Below, in pieces: positions 27,075-39,091 of a DNA stretch of 64,000 nucleotides (position 1 is the first letter of the stretch; each line of letters begins with the position of its first letter). Made by a program: the position numbers and the translations under genes. Source of the stretch: a bacterium (lineage in GTDB: Bacteria; Myxococcota_A; Bradymonadia; UBA7976; UBA1532); assembly GCA_030427205.1 (NCBI GenBank), contig JAUHXC010000001.1, positions 620,001 through 684,000 on the forward strand. Reading direction: 5' to 3'. Below the pieces are notes generated by a model, which saw nothing but the letters and a program-made list of their open reading frames with translations, had not been told where the DNA came from and made no database searches.

Positions 27075-29009
27075 ATGCAGATCAAGACCCTCTTCACCAT
27101 CGCCGTCGCACTCGCCGCGCTCGCCTGCGAAGAGCCCGGCGTATCCGACCCGCCATCGCCCGATCCCGACATGGCCCTCGCCGCCGTCGATCAGGCACCG
27201 CTTCGGCTGGCGCTCGTCGACCACACCCGCGGACTGCTCGAGGCGCCCGCGGGCCCGTTCCGCCTCGTCGCCGAAGAGGTTCGCGGCCAGGGGCGGATCG
27301 AGCGGCTGATCGCCGACGACGTGCCCGATTGGCCGCACCGGGTGACCCTCGACCCGCTGCCGCCGGGCGTCTGGCGGCTGACCGTCTACGCCGACCGCGC
27401 CGACGACGGGCGCTACGACGCCTGCCCCTTCCCGCCGCAGCCGGCCCACGCCGAGCGGGCCGATACCTTCGACAACATCGTCGGCACCGTCGACGTGCAG
27501 GGGGGGCGGGACATCGAGGTCGAGGTGCCCATGACCCGCCTCATCTGCGGTCCGGGCGAGCGTTCGACGGGCATCGAGGGCGAGCTGCTGCGCCCCGAGG
27601 ACGCCGGCCTCGATGGTGTGCCGGTGCGCGCGGTGCTGCTGCCCGACGTCGAGCCGATGCAGCGCGACGCCCATCATGAAGACGCCCCGCGACCCCAGGC
27701 GCTGCGCTTCGCCGTCTTCCCCGACGGCGCGCCGGCAGGCGCCGCACCGTTCGGTGTGGGCGAACTCATCCCGGGGCGATATCGATTGCAGCTCTTCGCC
27801 GACCACGATGGAGACGGCACATCGAGCCCCTGCGCCGGCGACATGCCGGGCGGCGGCGATCGCTACTTCGCCGAGATCGCCGGGATCGAGGTCCTCGCCG
27901 GCGAGACGGTCTCCATCGGCACCGCGGCCCTCGAGGCGGCCCCCTGTCCCGATCCGTTGACCGGCATCACCGGCGCGGTGGCGCTGCCCGAAGGGCTCGA
28001 CGCGGCCGGCGGGTTGCGGGTCGAGGTCACCTCGGTCGAGGGCGGCGCGCCCGTCGCGGCGGTCGCGCTCGTCGAGAGCCTGCGCGGCCGCCCGGGGCCG
28101 CAGCCGTTCACCGTCAGCGGCCTGCAGCCGGGCACCTGGCGGGTGCGGGTCTACCTCGACCGGGACGGCGACCGCCGCTTCAGCCCCTGCGCCGGCATGC
28201 CCTCGACCGTCGGCTTCGACCACGTCTCGGTGACCCTCGACGACGTCGTCATCGCGCCCGGCGAGCTGCTGCCGCTCGGCACGCTGGCGCTCACCGACGC
28301 CGAATGCGCGCCATCGGCCGGTATCGCCGGTCGGGTGACCGTCGACGTCGAGCAGGGCCCCACCGCCAGCGGGCGCCCGGTGCGCATGCACCTCGAGCCG
28401 CTCGACGGCGGCGAGCCGCTCGCGCTGCACCTGTTCGGCGATCACGTCGACCGCGACGCCACCGGCGGGCGCTTCGGGCGACGCATCCCGGCCGGCCGCT
28501 ACCGGGCCCGGGCCTATGTCGACACCGACCGCGACGGCGAGCTCGGCCCCTGTGACGCCGACCCCTATGGCGACCGGGCGCAGAGCCCACCGTTCGACGT
28601 CGACGTCGCGCCCGAGCAGATCCTCGAGCTGCCCGACGTCGAGGTCATCGGCCTCGGATGCGCCGTGCCGGAGGCCGCGCTCGCGCCGGTGCTGCTGCTC
28701 GACGCCCTCGACTCGCTGGGCGGGCGCCCCGACGTGGCCTACGTCGACGTGCGCGAAGACGGCGGCTGGTCGGCGGTCTACGCGGTGCCGTTGCGCCCGG
28801 TCGACGTCGACGAGTTGAGCGTCGAGCCCATCGATCTCGCGCCTGGGGACTACACCGTCACCGCCTTCGTCGACGGCGACGGCGACGGCGCGCTCGATAC
28901 GTGTGACGAGTTGATGCCCGACCCGTATCAGGCCCGGGTCAGCCTGACCCTCGACGACGGGCAGACCCTCGGCCGTCCGCCCTTGCGCCCCGCCCCCTGC
29001 GACCCCTGA
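27075..29009 (+). CDS. Lipoprotein with five Asp-rich (DxDxDG-like) repeats
   Basis: 644 residues, start after GGAGA. The leader ends VALAALAC, a lipobox. The mature protein repeats five beta-sandwich-like units of about 110-120 residues; each ends with PGxWRxxxYxDxDxDGxxxxC or a close form (YADRADDGRYDAC, FADHDGDGTSSPC, YLDRDGDRRFSPC, YVDTDRDGELGPC, FVDGDGDGALDTC). The loops look like calcium-binding turns of dockerin or thrombospondin-3 type, each with one conserved Cys. A surface adhesion or matrix role is inference. GC-rich hairpins follow the stop. Confidence 0.72.
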   Translation: MQIKTLFTIAVALAALACEEPGVSDPPSPDPDMALAAVDQAPLRLALVDHTRGLLEAPAGPFRLVAEEVRGQGRIERLIADDVPDWPHRVTLDPLPPGVWRLTVYADRADDGRYDACPFPPQPAHAERADTFDNIVGTVDVQGGRDIEVEVPMTRLICGPGERSTGIEGELLRPEDAGLDGVPVRAVLLPDVEPMQRDAHHEDAPRPQALRFAVFPDGAPAGAAPFGVGELIPGRYRLQLFADHDGDGTSSPCAGDMPGGGDRYFAEIAGIEVLAGETVSIGTAALEAAPCPDPLTGITGAVALPEGLDAAGGLRVEVTSVEGGAPVAAVALVESLRGRPGPQPFTVSGLQPGTWRVRVYLDRDGDRRFSPCAGMPSTVGFDHVSVTLDDVVIAPGELLPLGTLALTDAECAPSAGIAGRVTVDVEQGPTASGRPVRMHLEPLDGGEPLALHLFGDHVDRDATGGRFGRRIPAGRYRARAYVDTDRDGELGPCDADPYGDRAQSPPFDVDVAPEQILELPDVEVIGLGCAVPEAALAPVLLLDALDSLGGRPDVAYVDVREDGGWSAVYAVPLRPVDVDELSVEPIDLAPGDYTVTAFVDGDGDGALDTCDELMPDPYQARVSLTLDDGQTLGRPPLRPAPCDP

Positions 29010-29092
29010 GGCCGCGATCGCGGCGGTGACGGCCGCCGTCGACCGGTCGATACCCCTTCCCGGGAGCCGTCGCGACGGCACCAGGATTGCGG

Positions 29093-29121
29093 TTGACGCA
29101 TAGGGGGCCCTCTGCTAGCTT
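29093..29121 (+). promoter_or_regulatory. Sigma-70-type promoter of the atp operon
   Basis: -35 TTGACG (29093-29098), 17-bp spacer, -10 TAGCTT preceded by TGC (29116-29121), 36 bp before the first ATG, with GAGGAG in the leader. Confidence 0.65.
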
Positions 29122-29156
29122 CCCGCGTCCACCGGCACCGAGGAGCGCGACGGCAC

Positions 29157-29633
29157 ATGGATCCGTTGCAAATCACCGTCTTTTCGATGGGTGGCGTCAT
29201 CATCGATCTCGACGGTTCTTTCTTCATCCAGCTCGCCATCGTGCTGCTGGTCATGGCTGTTTTGCGGCAGCTCGTCTTCAAACCGTACCTCGACTCGATC
29301 GAGGCGCGTGACGCGAAGACCGACCAGACCCGCGAGGAGGCAGAGGCCGTCAAGGCCCGCGCCCAGGCGCTCGCGGAGCGCTACGAAGCGACGCTGGCCG
29401 AAGCCCGCCAGAAGGCGACCGACGCCCGTCAGGCGCTGCGGACCGAGGGCAACGCCCGTCGGGACGAGGTGCTCGGCGAGGCCAAGCGGGTCTCCAACGC
29501 GAAGATGGACGCCGCCCAGGCGGCCATCGACGCCCAGTACGAGGGCGTGCGCGAAGACCTCAAGGGTCGAGTCGACGAGCTCTCGGGGCTCATCGCCGAC
29601 AAGATCCTCGGCCAACAGGGAGGCGCCCGATGA
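29157..29633 (+). CDS. atpF': ATP synthase Fo subunit b'
   Basis: 158 residues: one N-terminal membrane helix (FFIQLAIVLLVMAVLRQLVF) and a long charged coiled coil. With subunit b it forms the peripheral stalk that holds the F1 head against rotation. A separate b' gene is known from phototrophs, cyanobacteria and several deltaproteobacterial lineages. The ATG at 29157 is 12 nt after GAGGAG. The stop overlaps the atpF start (ATGA). Confidence 0.85.
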   Translation: MDPLQITVFSMGGVIIDLDGSFFIQLAIVLLVMAVLRQLVFKPYLDSIEARDAKTDQTREEAEAVKARAQALAERYEATLAEARQKATDARQALRTEGNARRDEVLGEAKRVSNAKMDAAQAAIDAQYEGVREDLKGRVDELSGLIADKILGQQGGAR

Positions 29634-30196
29634 GCCGTGCGAGTCGCACCGAGGTCGCCGCGCTCGTCGCCGCGACGCTCCTGCTGTCGACGCCGGCCTT
29701 CGCGGCGGGCGGCGGTTGGAGCCTGATCATCTTCCAGGCGATCAACCTCGCGATCCTGCTGTTCCTGCTCGTCAAGTTCGCCGGCAAGCCCATCAACCGG
29801 GCGATCAAGGCCAAGGCCGAGCGGGTCGAGAAGGACATCGCCGAGGCCCGGCGGCTGCACGAAGAAGCCAGCGCGATGCTCGCCGAGTACGAAGGCAAGC
29901 TCGCCGGGCTCGACGCCCGCGCCGACGAGCTGCTCGAGCAGTACCGCAAGGACGGCGAAGCGGAGAAGGCGCGGCTCATCGCCGCCGCCGAGGCCGAAGC
30001 CGAGCGGATTCGCAAGGACGCCGAGCGCTCTGCGAAGAACGAGATCGATCGTGCGCGGGCCCGGCTCGAGGCCGAGGTCGTCGACCTCGCCGTCGAAGCC
30101 GCCGAGCAGGCCATCAAGAGCCGGCTGACCCCCGCCGACCAGCGGCGACTGACCGCCGACTACCTCGGCCAGCTCGAGGAGACGCTGCGCGGCTGA
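29630..30196 (+). CDS. atpF: ATP synthase Fo subunit b
   Basis: 188 residues. An N-terminal segment (EVAALVAATLLLSTPAFAAGG) looks like a cleavable signal or first helix and precedes the membrane helix LIIFQAINLAILLFLLVKF; this extended form is common in deltaproteobacterial b subunits. The rest is an Ala/Glu/Arg-rich stalk coiled coil. Coupled to atpF' by ATGA and 24 nt before atpH. Confidence 0.9.
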   Translation: MSRASRTEVAALVAATLLLSTPAFAAGGGWSLIIFQAINLAILLFLLVKFAGKPINRAIKAKAERVEKDIAEARRLHEEASAMLAEYEGKLAGLDARADELLEQYRKDGEAEKARLIAAAEAEAERIRKDAERSAKNEIDRARARLEAEVVDLAVEAAEQAIKSRLTPADQRRLTADYLGQLEETLRG

Positions 30197-30220
30197 GCCG
30201 CCGGCGAGGAGGATTCCAAG

Positions 30221-30763
30221 GTGCGAGCGCCGACCATCGCCCATCGTTACGCCCGAGCGCTGCTCGACATCGGCATCGATCGGAAGAACTTCGAGCAGCT
30301 CGGCCGCGAACTCGATCGGGTCGCGCTGCTGTTCAAGCACGACGAGATCAACCAGCTCTTCAAGAGCCCCAAGTTCGGCGCCGAGACCCGTCGCGCGGTG
30401 CTCGGCGACCTGCTCAAGCGGCTGATGGTGAGTCCCATCTGCCGCAACTTCATGCTGCTGCTCGTCGACAAGGGCCGCATCGGCAACCTGCCCGAGATCG
30501 CTCAGGCGTATCACGCCCTCGCCGACGAACACGCCGGTCGGGTGCGGGCGCGGGTCACGGTGGCCAGCCGCCTGCCCGAGTCCGACATCGCCCGGCTGCG
30601 CACGGTGCTGCAGAGCGCCACCGGCAAGCAGGTCATCGTCGAGCAGGAAGAAGACCCGAGCGTGCTCGGCGGCGTGATCACCCGCATCGGCGGCAAGATC
30701 TACGACGGCAGCGTGCGCACCCAACTCGAGACCATGCGGGCCCGGCTCAAGCAGGGTCGCTGA
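30221..30763 (+). CDS. atpH: ATP synthase F1 subunit delta
   Basis: 180 residues, GTG start with AGGAGG upstream. The delta subunit joins the stalk to the top of the alpha/beta ring. Family features: [14 protein letters not shown] at the N-terminus, [18 protein letters not shown] in the middle and [25 protein letters not shown] near the end, written here in short parts of the conserved C-terminal motif. Confidence 0.94.
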   Translation: MRAPTIAHRYARALLDIGIDRKNFEQLGRELDRVALLFKHDEINQLFKSPKFGAETRRAVLGDLLKRLMVSPICRNFMLLLVDKGRIGNLPEIAQAYHALADEHAGRVRARVTVASRLPESDIARLRTVLQSATGKQVIVEQEEDPSVLGGVITRIGGKIYDGSVRTQLETMRARLKQGR

Positions 30764-30797
30764 GAGACATCAACCTTCGGTACGGAGAGCGACCGCA

Positions 30798-32309
<1,512 letters not shown>

Positions 32310-32365
32310 AGCCCCCAGTCGGCGGCTGAACCCCGGCCGCCGACCATGACGAGGAGAGCCGAGGC

Positions 32366-33241
32366 ATGCCGAGCCTCAAAGACATTCGCAAGCGCGTCGG
32401 GACGGTCAAGAACACCCAGAAGATCACCCGCGCGATGAAGCTCGTCTCGGCAGCCAAGCTGAAGCGGGCTCAGGATGCGATGCTCAAGCTGCGGCCGTAC
32501 GCCGAGAAGCATCGCGAGATGCTCGTCTCGCTCGCCGCGCAGATGGTCGACGGGTCCACGGCCCATCCGCTGCTCGCGCGGCGGGAGACGGTGAAGCGCA
32601 TCGGGGTGTTGGCCATCGCCAGCGACCGCGGCATGTGCGGCGCCTTCAACGCCCAGCTGCAGAAGACCGTCACCCGCTACATCGCCGAGCGCGACGTCGA
32701 GGTGGTGATTAATCCGCTCGGGAAGCGGATGGGGCTGTTCACCCGCAAGAGCAAGCTGGCCGCCGGCGAAGACTTCGGCGCGGTGATCCCCGCCGCCGAA
32801 GACGATCGGGTGCGGGAGATCACCGAGCGCCTCGTACACGCCTTCATCGAAGGCGAGGTCGACGAGGTGGTGATCATCTCCAACCGCTTCATCAGCGCGC
32901 TGACCCAGACGCCGACGGTCATGCCGCTGTTGCCGGTGGTGCCCGAGCAGGCCGATGCCGACGCCGAGCAGCCCGAGACCGGCAGCGACCCGTTCTACGA
33001 GCCCGACCAGACGTCGCTCTTGCAGTACGTCGTGCCGCGCTACGTCGAGGTGCAGGTCCGTCAGGCCATCCTCGAGTCCATCGCGGCCGACCACGCCGCG
33101 CGGATGAACGCGATGAGCGCGGCGACCGACAACGCCGGCGAGATGATCAAGACGCTCACGCTGCAGATGAACCGGGCGCGCCAGGCGGCCATCACCACCG
33201 AGCTGATGGAGATCATCGGCGGTGCAGAGGCCCTGAAGTAG
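32366..33241 (+). CDS. atpG: ATP synthase F1 subunit gamma
   Basis: 291 residues. Central rotor shaft. N-terminal helix KDIRKRVGTVKNTQKITRAM, the SDRGMCGAFN motif and the C-terminal helix AARMNAMSAATDNAGEMI are all present. An acidic insertion (ADADAEQPETGSDPF) sits near residues 193-210. GAGGAG precedes the ATG. Confidence 0.97.
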   Translation: MPSLKDIRKRVGTVKNTQKITRAMKLVSAAKLKRAQDAMLKLRPYAEKHREMLVSLAAQMVDGSTAHPLLARRETVKRIGVLAIASDRGMCGAFNAQLQKTVTRYIAERDVEVVINPLGKRMGLFTRKSKLAAGEDFGAVIPAAEDDRVREITERLVHAFIEGEVDEVVIISNRFISALTQTPTVMPLLPVVPEQADADAEQPETGSDPFYEPDQTSLLQYVVPRYVEVQVRQAILESIAADHAARMNAMSAATDNAGEMIKTLTLQMNRARQAAITTELMEIIGGAEALK

Positions 33242-33308
33242 CCCGGCGTCCCGGCGCCGAGACCGAGTACGAACCCCTTGCCCGCCGCGACGTGCGGCGG
33301 ACCGATGA

Positions 33309-34754
<1,446 letters not shown>

Positions 34755-34820
34755 GGCCGGTCGAGCCTTCAGCTTCACTCGAAGCGGCCGTGCTGAGCGG
34801 CCGCGGACCGGAGAGAGACC

Positions 34821-35228
34821 GTGGCAACCATCAAGCTCGAAGTGGTCACCCCGACCGGCAAGGTGCTCGACGTCGAGGCGGACAGCGTCACGGCGCCGGG
34901 CGCGCTGGGTGATTTGGGCGTGCTGCCCGAGCACCGTCCCGGCCTGGTGATGCTGGGCGGCGGCGCGCTGCGCTACGGCAAGGGCGGCAGCGAAGGCGAG
35001 CCGGTCTACATCCGTGGCGGTGTGGCCGAGATTCGCCCCGACGGGGTGCTGGTCCTGGCCGACGAGGCCCGCACCGAGGCCAAGGTCGACAAGGCGCGGG
35101 CCGAGAAGATCCTCGAGAAGGCGCTCGCCAGGCAGGAGACCGCCGACTATCTCGACGACGCTCAACTGCAGGCGATCTCCAACGACCGCGCGTACGCCGA
35201 GGCGATCCTCAAGATCGCGGGTCACTGA
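34821..35228 (+). CDS. atpC: ATP synthase F1 subunit epsilon
   Basis: 135 residues, GTG start with GGAGAGAG upstream. N-terminal beta-sandwich (KLEVVTPTGKVLDVEADSV, GALGDLGVLPEHRPGLV) and a two-helix C-terminal hairpin that can brake rotation. It is the last gene of this cluster; subunits a and c are not present and must be encoded elsewhere, as in other split F1Fo loci. Confidence 0.95.
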   Translation: MATIKLEVVTPTGKVLDVEADSVTAPGALGDLGVLPEHRPGLVMLGGGALRYGKGGSEGEPVYIRGGVAEIRPDGVLVLADEARTEAKVDKARAEKILEKALARQETADYLDDAQLQAISNDRAYAEAILKIAGH

Positions 35229-35405
35229 GCCTGGGCCGAGTCCGGGCTATCCACCTATCCACCGGACGACGCAGCGGCCATTCAGCAGCGGGCGTTCAGC
35301 CCGACGCCCCTTCCCCTCCCCTGTATTTCAGCTCAGCCGACGGTCATCCGGCCCGCGTGGGCGCTGTCGGCGTGGTTCGACCGGCCCGGACCGTGCCATG
35401 AACCC

Positions 35406-35444
35406 GTCTGGTGGATTCGTCTGGTGGATTCGTCTGGTGGACTT
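35406..35444. repeat. Three 13-bp tandem repeats between atpC and parB
   Basis: GTCTGGTGGATTC three times in a row; the third copy ends in CTT instead of TTC. An inverted, slightly changed copy of part of the unit lies at about 35247-35267. The 239-bp convergent gap also has a small CGGGC/GCCCG hairpin at 35288-35302 but no clear T-tract terminator. Confidence 0.8.
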
Positions 35445-35467
35445 CAGCGGGTGGGCCGAGCTGGCCT

Positions 35468-36343
35468 TCAGACGCCTTCGAGCGCGGAGATCAGGTCGAT
35501 CAGCCGCTCCAGCTCATCCAGGCTGTGGAAGCGGATCTCGATCCGTCCCTTTCCTTTGCGATTGACCAGCTTGATCGGCGCGCCGAGCGCAGCGCGCAGC
35601 TGAGATTCGACCGCCCGGACTGAAGCAGAAGGCATATCCGGGCCCTTCTTGGGCGCCGGCTGGCTCTTCTCCTTGGCGGCGCGGGCGCGGCGCTCGGTCT
35701 CGCGAACACTCCAGCCTTCGGCGACCGCCAACTGCGCCAGGGCCTCCTGGTCGGCCGGCGGTGCAGTCAGGATCGCCCGGCCGTGCCCGGCCGAGAGGGC
35801 GCCGGCTTCGACCAAGGCGCGCACCGCTGCGGGCAGCTTGAGCAGGCGCAGGGCATTGCTGATCGTCGCGCGGTCACGCCCGACGCGGCGGGCGATCTGC
35901 TCCTGCGTCATCTGGTGGGCATCGGCCAGATAGCGAAAGGCCTCCGCCTCTTCGAGGGGCCCGAGGTCTTCGCGCTGAACGTTCTCGATCAGGGCCAACT
36001 CGTACGCCTCGGCGTCGGTCACATCGCGGATGACCACCGGCACCGACGTCAGACCCGCCTCACGGGACGCGCGATAGCGTCGCTCGCCGGCGATGATCGA
36101 GAAAAGTTCGGGGCCATCCTGGCGCACGACGATCGGCTGCAGCAGGCCATCGGCCTCGATCGAGGCCGCGAGCGCCGTGATGCGCTCGGCGTCGAAGGCG
36201 GTGCGCGGCTGGTTGCGGGCCGGCTGGACCTGCTCGAGCGGCACGGTTTGGATCCCGTGTCGATTCTCTTCGGCGCGCGTATTTGCGCCGGGAATGAGGG
36301 CCGAGAGGCCCCTGCCGAGCGCCGGACGACGGGATTGACTCAT
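35468..36343 (-). CDS. parB: Chromosome partitioning protein ParB
   Basis: 291 residues. ParB binds parS and slides as a CTP-dependent clamp to build the partition complex. The CTP-binding motif is GERRYRA; the helix-turn-helix is MTQEQIARRVGRDRATISNALRLLKLP, split here at DRATISN; the dimerisation domain is C-terminal (KGRIEIRFHSLDELERLI). The ATG overlaps the parA stop (ATGA), the usual parA-parB coupling. It lies opposite the end of the atp operon. Confidence 0.97.
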   Translation of the reverse strand: MSQSRRPALGRGLSALIPGANTRAEENRHGIQTVPLEQVQPARNQPRTAFDAERITALAASIEADGLLQPIVVRQDGPELFSIIAGERRYRASREAGLTSVPVVIRDVTDAEAYELALIENVQREDLGPLEEAEAFRYLADAHQMTQEQIARRVGRDRATISNALRLLKLPAAVRALVEAGALSAGHGRAILTAPPADQEALAQLAVAEGWSVRETERRARAAKEKSQPAPKKGPDMPSASVRAVESQLRAALGAPIKLVNRKGKGRIEIRFHSLDELERLIDLISALEGV

Positions 36344-37137
36344 CGGATCGGACCTCCGTCGCCCGGTGCCGGGTGGCGCTCGATGAGGACCCGGGCGAGG
36401 TTGCGATAGGCCCGGGCGCCCCGAGACGAGCGATCGTAATGATGGATCGACTTGCCGAACGATGGGCTCTCCGACAGCCGCACGTTGCGCGGAATCACCA
36501 CGTCGAAGACCTTCTCGCCGAAGAACTCACGGGCCTCGGCGGCGACCTGATGAGACAGGTTGTTTCGGGTGTCGAACATCGTGAGCAGGATGCCCTCGAT
36601 CTCCAGGGCCGGGTTGAGTCGCCGCTGGATCAATTGGATGGTGCGTGTCAGTTGTGACAGACCTTCCAAGGCGTAATACTCGCACTGCAGGGGGATCAAG
36701 GCGGCGTCGGCGCAGGTCAGCGCGTTCACCGTCAGCAGTCCCAGTGATGGAGGACAGTCGACGATCACGAAGCGTGGCCGATAGGTGCTGCGCTCGATCG
36801 CTTCCTTGAGGCGGTATTCGCGGGCGATGGCGTCCACCAGTTCGACCTCGGCGCCGAAGAGGTCCTGATTGGCCGGCAGCACGCTCAGCCCTTCGACGCC
36901 CGGGGCATCGAGCCGCAGATCATCGATCTCCCCCATCCCGATCAGCGCGTGGTAGATTCCACGACGTTGCGCTCGGGGATCGATGCCGATGCCGCTGGTG
37001 GCGTTGGCTTGGGGGTCGAGGTCGACGAGCAGGGTATCGGCACCTTCGAGTGCGAGACCCGCCGCCAGATTGACCGCGGTCGTCGTCTTGCCGACACCGC
37101 CCTTCTGGTTGGAGACGCAGATCGTATAGGTGCGCAT
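36340..37137 (-). CDS. parA: Chromosome partitioning ATPase ParA (Soj)
   Basis: 265 residues. DNA-binding ATPase that moves ParB-parS complexes. The deviant Walker A KGGVGKTTT starts at residue 11; DLDPQANATSG, VIVDCPPSLG and the C-terminal IPRNVRLSESPSFGKSI are intact. The start is the ATG at 37137; much longer frames upstream have no family support. No ribosome site is visible, but TATGAT lies 12 nt before the start. parS lies 49 bp upstream of the start codon. Confidence 0.97.
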   Translation of the reverse strand: MRTYTICVSNQKGGVGKTTTAVNLAAGLALEGADTLLVDLDPQANATSGIGIDPRAQRRGIYHALIGMGEIDDLRLDAPGVEGLSVLPANQDLFGAEVELVDAIAREYRLKEAIERSTYRPRFVIVDCPPSLGLLTVNALTCADAALIPLQCEYYALEGLSQLTRTIQLIQRRLNPALEIEGILLTMFDTRNNLSHQVAAEAREFFGEKVFDVVIPRNVRLSESPSFGKSIHHYDRSSRGARAYRNLARVLIERHPAPGDGGPIR

Positions 37138-37149
37138 GTCGCGGGAGAT

Positions 37150-37155
37150 ATCATA
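37150..37155 (-). promoter_or_regulatory. Candidate -10 element of parAB
   Basis: TATGAT on the minus strand, 12 nt before the parA ATG, which implies a transcript leader of about 6 nt and no ribosome site. A clear -35 is lacking, so confidence is limited. Confidence 0.4.
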
Positions 37156-37185
37156 CCCCGCGGGGAGCGACCAGAGGTGGGGCGC

Positions 37186-37201
37186 CGTTTCACGTGAAAC
37201 A
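37186..37201. promoter_or_regulatory. parS centromere site
   Basis: CGTTTCACGTGAAACA: 15 of 16 positions match the canonical ParB site TGTTTCACGTGAAACA, with only the outermost base changed. It lies between parA and the divergent bactofilin gene, where ParB could both nucleate partition complexes and repress parAB. Confidence 0.88.
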
Positions 37202-37227
37202 TCGCCCGCGACGAGGGGAAGAGCACC

Positions 37228-37866
37228 GTGTTCGGAAGACGAAAACGTCGCGACGAGCCCAAGACCGAGCCCCAGGCGCAGCCCCAAGCGGCGCCGTCGG
37301 CCCGGCAGACGCGACCCCAGGACGAGCCGAAAGCATTGCCGCCCGCAGAGCGAGCGCCGGCGGCGGCCCCCCGAGGGCAGAAGACATCCGAGACCACATC
37401 CAGCGAGGCGCCAGTGAAGAGGGAAGACCTGCAGAATGCACCGGGGCGGGGCGGGACGAGCGGGGCGTTGCTCGGCCGGGGCAGTCGATTCAAGGGCAAG
37501 CTGACCTTCGAGGGCACGGTCGTCATCGAAGGCGAGTTCGTCGGCGACATCGAGTCCGAAGGTCACCTCGAGGTGGGCAAGGACGCCAAGGTCGACGGCA
37601 CGATCCAGGTCAAGTCGGCGGTCATCAGCGGCGAGGTCGGCGGCACGATCACCACGTCCGGCGAGCTCGAGCTGAAGGCGACGGCGCGGGTCACCGGTGA
37701 TCTCGACGTGAAGTCGCTCGTCGTGGAGCGCGGGGCGACCTTCGATGGCTCGGTCAAGATGCGCGGTACGGCGCGGTCGCCGGGCCGTGCGGGGTCGGGC
37801 GGGATGAGCGGCGCAATGGCTGCCCCGGGTGAGGCCCCACCGATCGTCGCGCCGCCCAAGGGCTGA
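37228..37866 (+). CDS. Bactofilin
   Basis: 212 residues, GTG start after GAGGGGAAG. The central bactofilin (DUF583) beta-helix covers about residues 85-185 (GKLTFEGTVVIEGEFVGDI, HLEVGKDAKVDGTIQV, VISGEVGGTI) between a Pro/Gln/Ala-rich N-terminal tail and a Gly/Pro-rich C-terminal tail. Bactofilins polymerise without nucleotide; in Myxococcus the bactofilins BacNOP position ParAB and the chromosome. Its place next to parAB and parS fits that role here. Confidence 0.92.
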   Translation: MFGRRKRRDEPKTEPQAQPQAAPSARQTRPQDEPKALPPAERAPAAAPRGQKTSETTSSEAPVKREDLQNAPGRGGTSGALLGRGSRFKGKLTFEGTVVIEGEFVGDIESEGHLEVGKDAKVDGTIQVKSAVISGEVGGTITTSGELELKATARVTGDLDVKSLVVERGATFDGSVKMRGTARSPGRAGSGGMSGAMAAPGEAPPIVAPPKG

Positions 37867-37916
37867 CCGGGCGCGGCTGCCGCCCCTCGGTACGACGCCG
37901 GACCCGCGCCAGCCCC

Positions 37917-38609
37917 TCAGCGATTGCCCGGCGTGTCCGTGGTCGCCGGGTGTGCTGCGCAGCGCGACCAGCGCTCGACTCGACGCGCCCCGTGCTCGGG
38001 CAGGTGATAATCCACAGCAGCGTCGATGGCGAAGTCGGGCAAGCCGCACGGCGGCCGGCGGGCCGCGAGCATGCGAATCACGCCGCCCACCACTGCGCCA
38101 CCGCTCGCGGCGAGCGTCGGCCAATCGGCCGGATCCACGACGGCTCGGCTGATCACATCCGCTGTACCCGGCGCCGCCGATGCGATCGCGGACGATTCGA
38201 GCGGCGTGGGCCAGCGGCTGCGCATGATACGCACCCGCTTCAATGACAGGCGCGAGCAGACGCTGCGCAGGAAAGCGGTGCGTTTGGCCAGCGGCTCGAT
38301 GAGGACGATCGCGCGCTCGGGCGCGACGCACGCCACCACCAACCCCGGGATACCGCTGCCGGCGCCCACATCGACCAGGGTCTGCGTCGGCGGGCTGATC
38401 AGCGCTGCGGCGAGGCCGTCGATGAGGTCGAGGCCCCACGGATCGTGAAGCGCCCTCGGGCCTGACAGGTTGTGGGTGGTGGCCCAGCGCGCCCGCATAT
38501 CGAAGAAGGCGGTCAACCGCTCGGCCGCCTCGGCGGTCAGGTCGGTCAGTCGGTCGACGGGCAGCCCGCTCGCTCGAGCGCGGTAGAGCAGGTTCGCCGC
38601 GCGGCTCAC
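37917..38609 (-). CDS. rsmG: 16S rRNA (guanine-527-N7)-methyltransferase RsmG
   Basis: 230 residues. It methylates G527 of 16S rRNA. Family text: NLSGPRALHDPWGLDLIDGL (matching the NLT..... HI.DSL region), VDVGAGSGIPGLVVA for SAM binding, and PLAKRTAFLRSVC. The GTG at 38609 overlaps the upstream stop (GTGA); an in-frame GTG six bases earlier is also possible. rsmG near parAB is a common arrangement close to origins, but mnmG and dnaA are not seen. Confidence 0.92.
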   Translation of the reverse strand: MSRAANLLYRARASGLPVDRLTDLTAEAAERLTAFFDMRARWATTHNLSGPRALHDPWGLDLIDGLAAALISPPTQTLVDVGAGSGIPGLVVACVAPERAIVLIEPLAKRTAFLRSVCSRLSLKRVRIMRSRWPTPLESSAIASAAPGTADVISRAVVDPADWPTLAASGGAVVGGVIRMLAARRPPCGLPDFAIDAAVDYHLPEHGARRVERWSRCAAHPATTDTPGNR

Positions 38610-39091
38610 GGACACGGGCCGAGGGCGTCGGCGGTCTGGGTATCGCCGGGCTGCAGCGGGTTCTCGGCGTCGCCGGACCAGACGCTGTCGAGCTGCGCAG
38701 CGCGATCGCCCATCGGCGGTTCGGCGCAGGCCGCGCCGCCTTCGGGTGAGGCGCCGCAGATGCACGTCTCGGCATCGCCCGCCCACTCGATGTGATGCGG
38801 CCGACCTTGCGGGTCGCTCGACAGGCCGACGAGGCCGTCCCCGGTGGGCCCGGTGCCCAGCGCGCCGCCGCCCGTACAGATGCTCAGATCGACGGGGTCG
38901 CTCTCCAGATCGCGCACGGTGACCAGGAGGTAGGTGCGTCCGTCTGCGGTGCACCAGCCGTCGACGGTGACCTCCGGGCGTGCGTTGTCCACCTCGATCT
39001 GTTCGCCACAGGCGCCGAGCGTGACGCCCAGAGCGGCGCCGAGCAGCGCGGCCCGGATCCGGTCCGGGCAGGTGGGCAGGATGCTGGTCAT
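38606..39091 (-). CDS. Small Cys-rich putative lipoprotein
   Basis: 161 residues. Leader AALLGAALGVTLGAC gives a lipobox; the mature part has about seven further cysteines (such as DGWCTADGRTYLLVTV, LSICTGGGA and TCICGAS), suggesting disulfides in the periplasm or at the surface. No family recognised. It is joined by ATGA to suhB and by GTGA to rsmG. Confidence 0.65.
   Translation of the reverse strand: MTSILPTCPDRIRAALLGAALGVTLGACGEQIEVDNARPEVTVDGWCTADGRTYLLVTVRDLESDPVDLSICTGGGALGTGPTGDGLVGLSSDPQGRPHHIEWAGDAETCICGASPEGGAACAEPPMGDRAAQLDSVWSGDAENPLQPGDTQTADALGPCP

Noticed and set aside
36340..38775. 811-residue frame extending parA upstream
   Set aside because: The extra part runs antisense through bactofilin and parS and has no family support; ParA starts at 37137.
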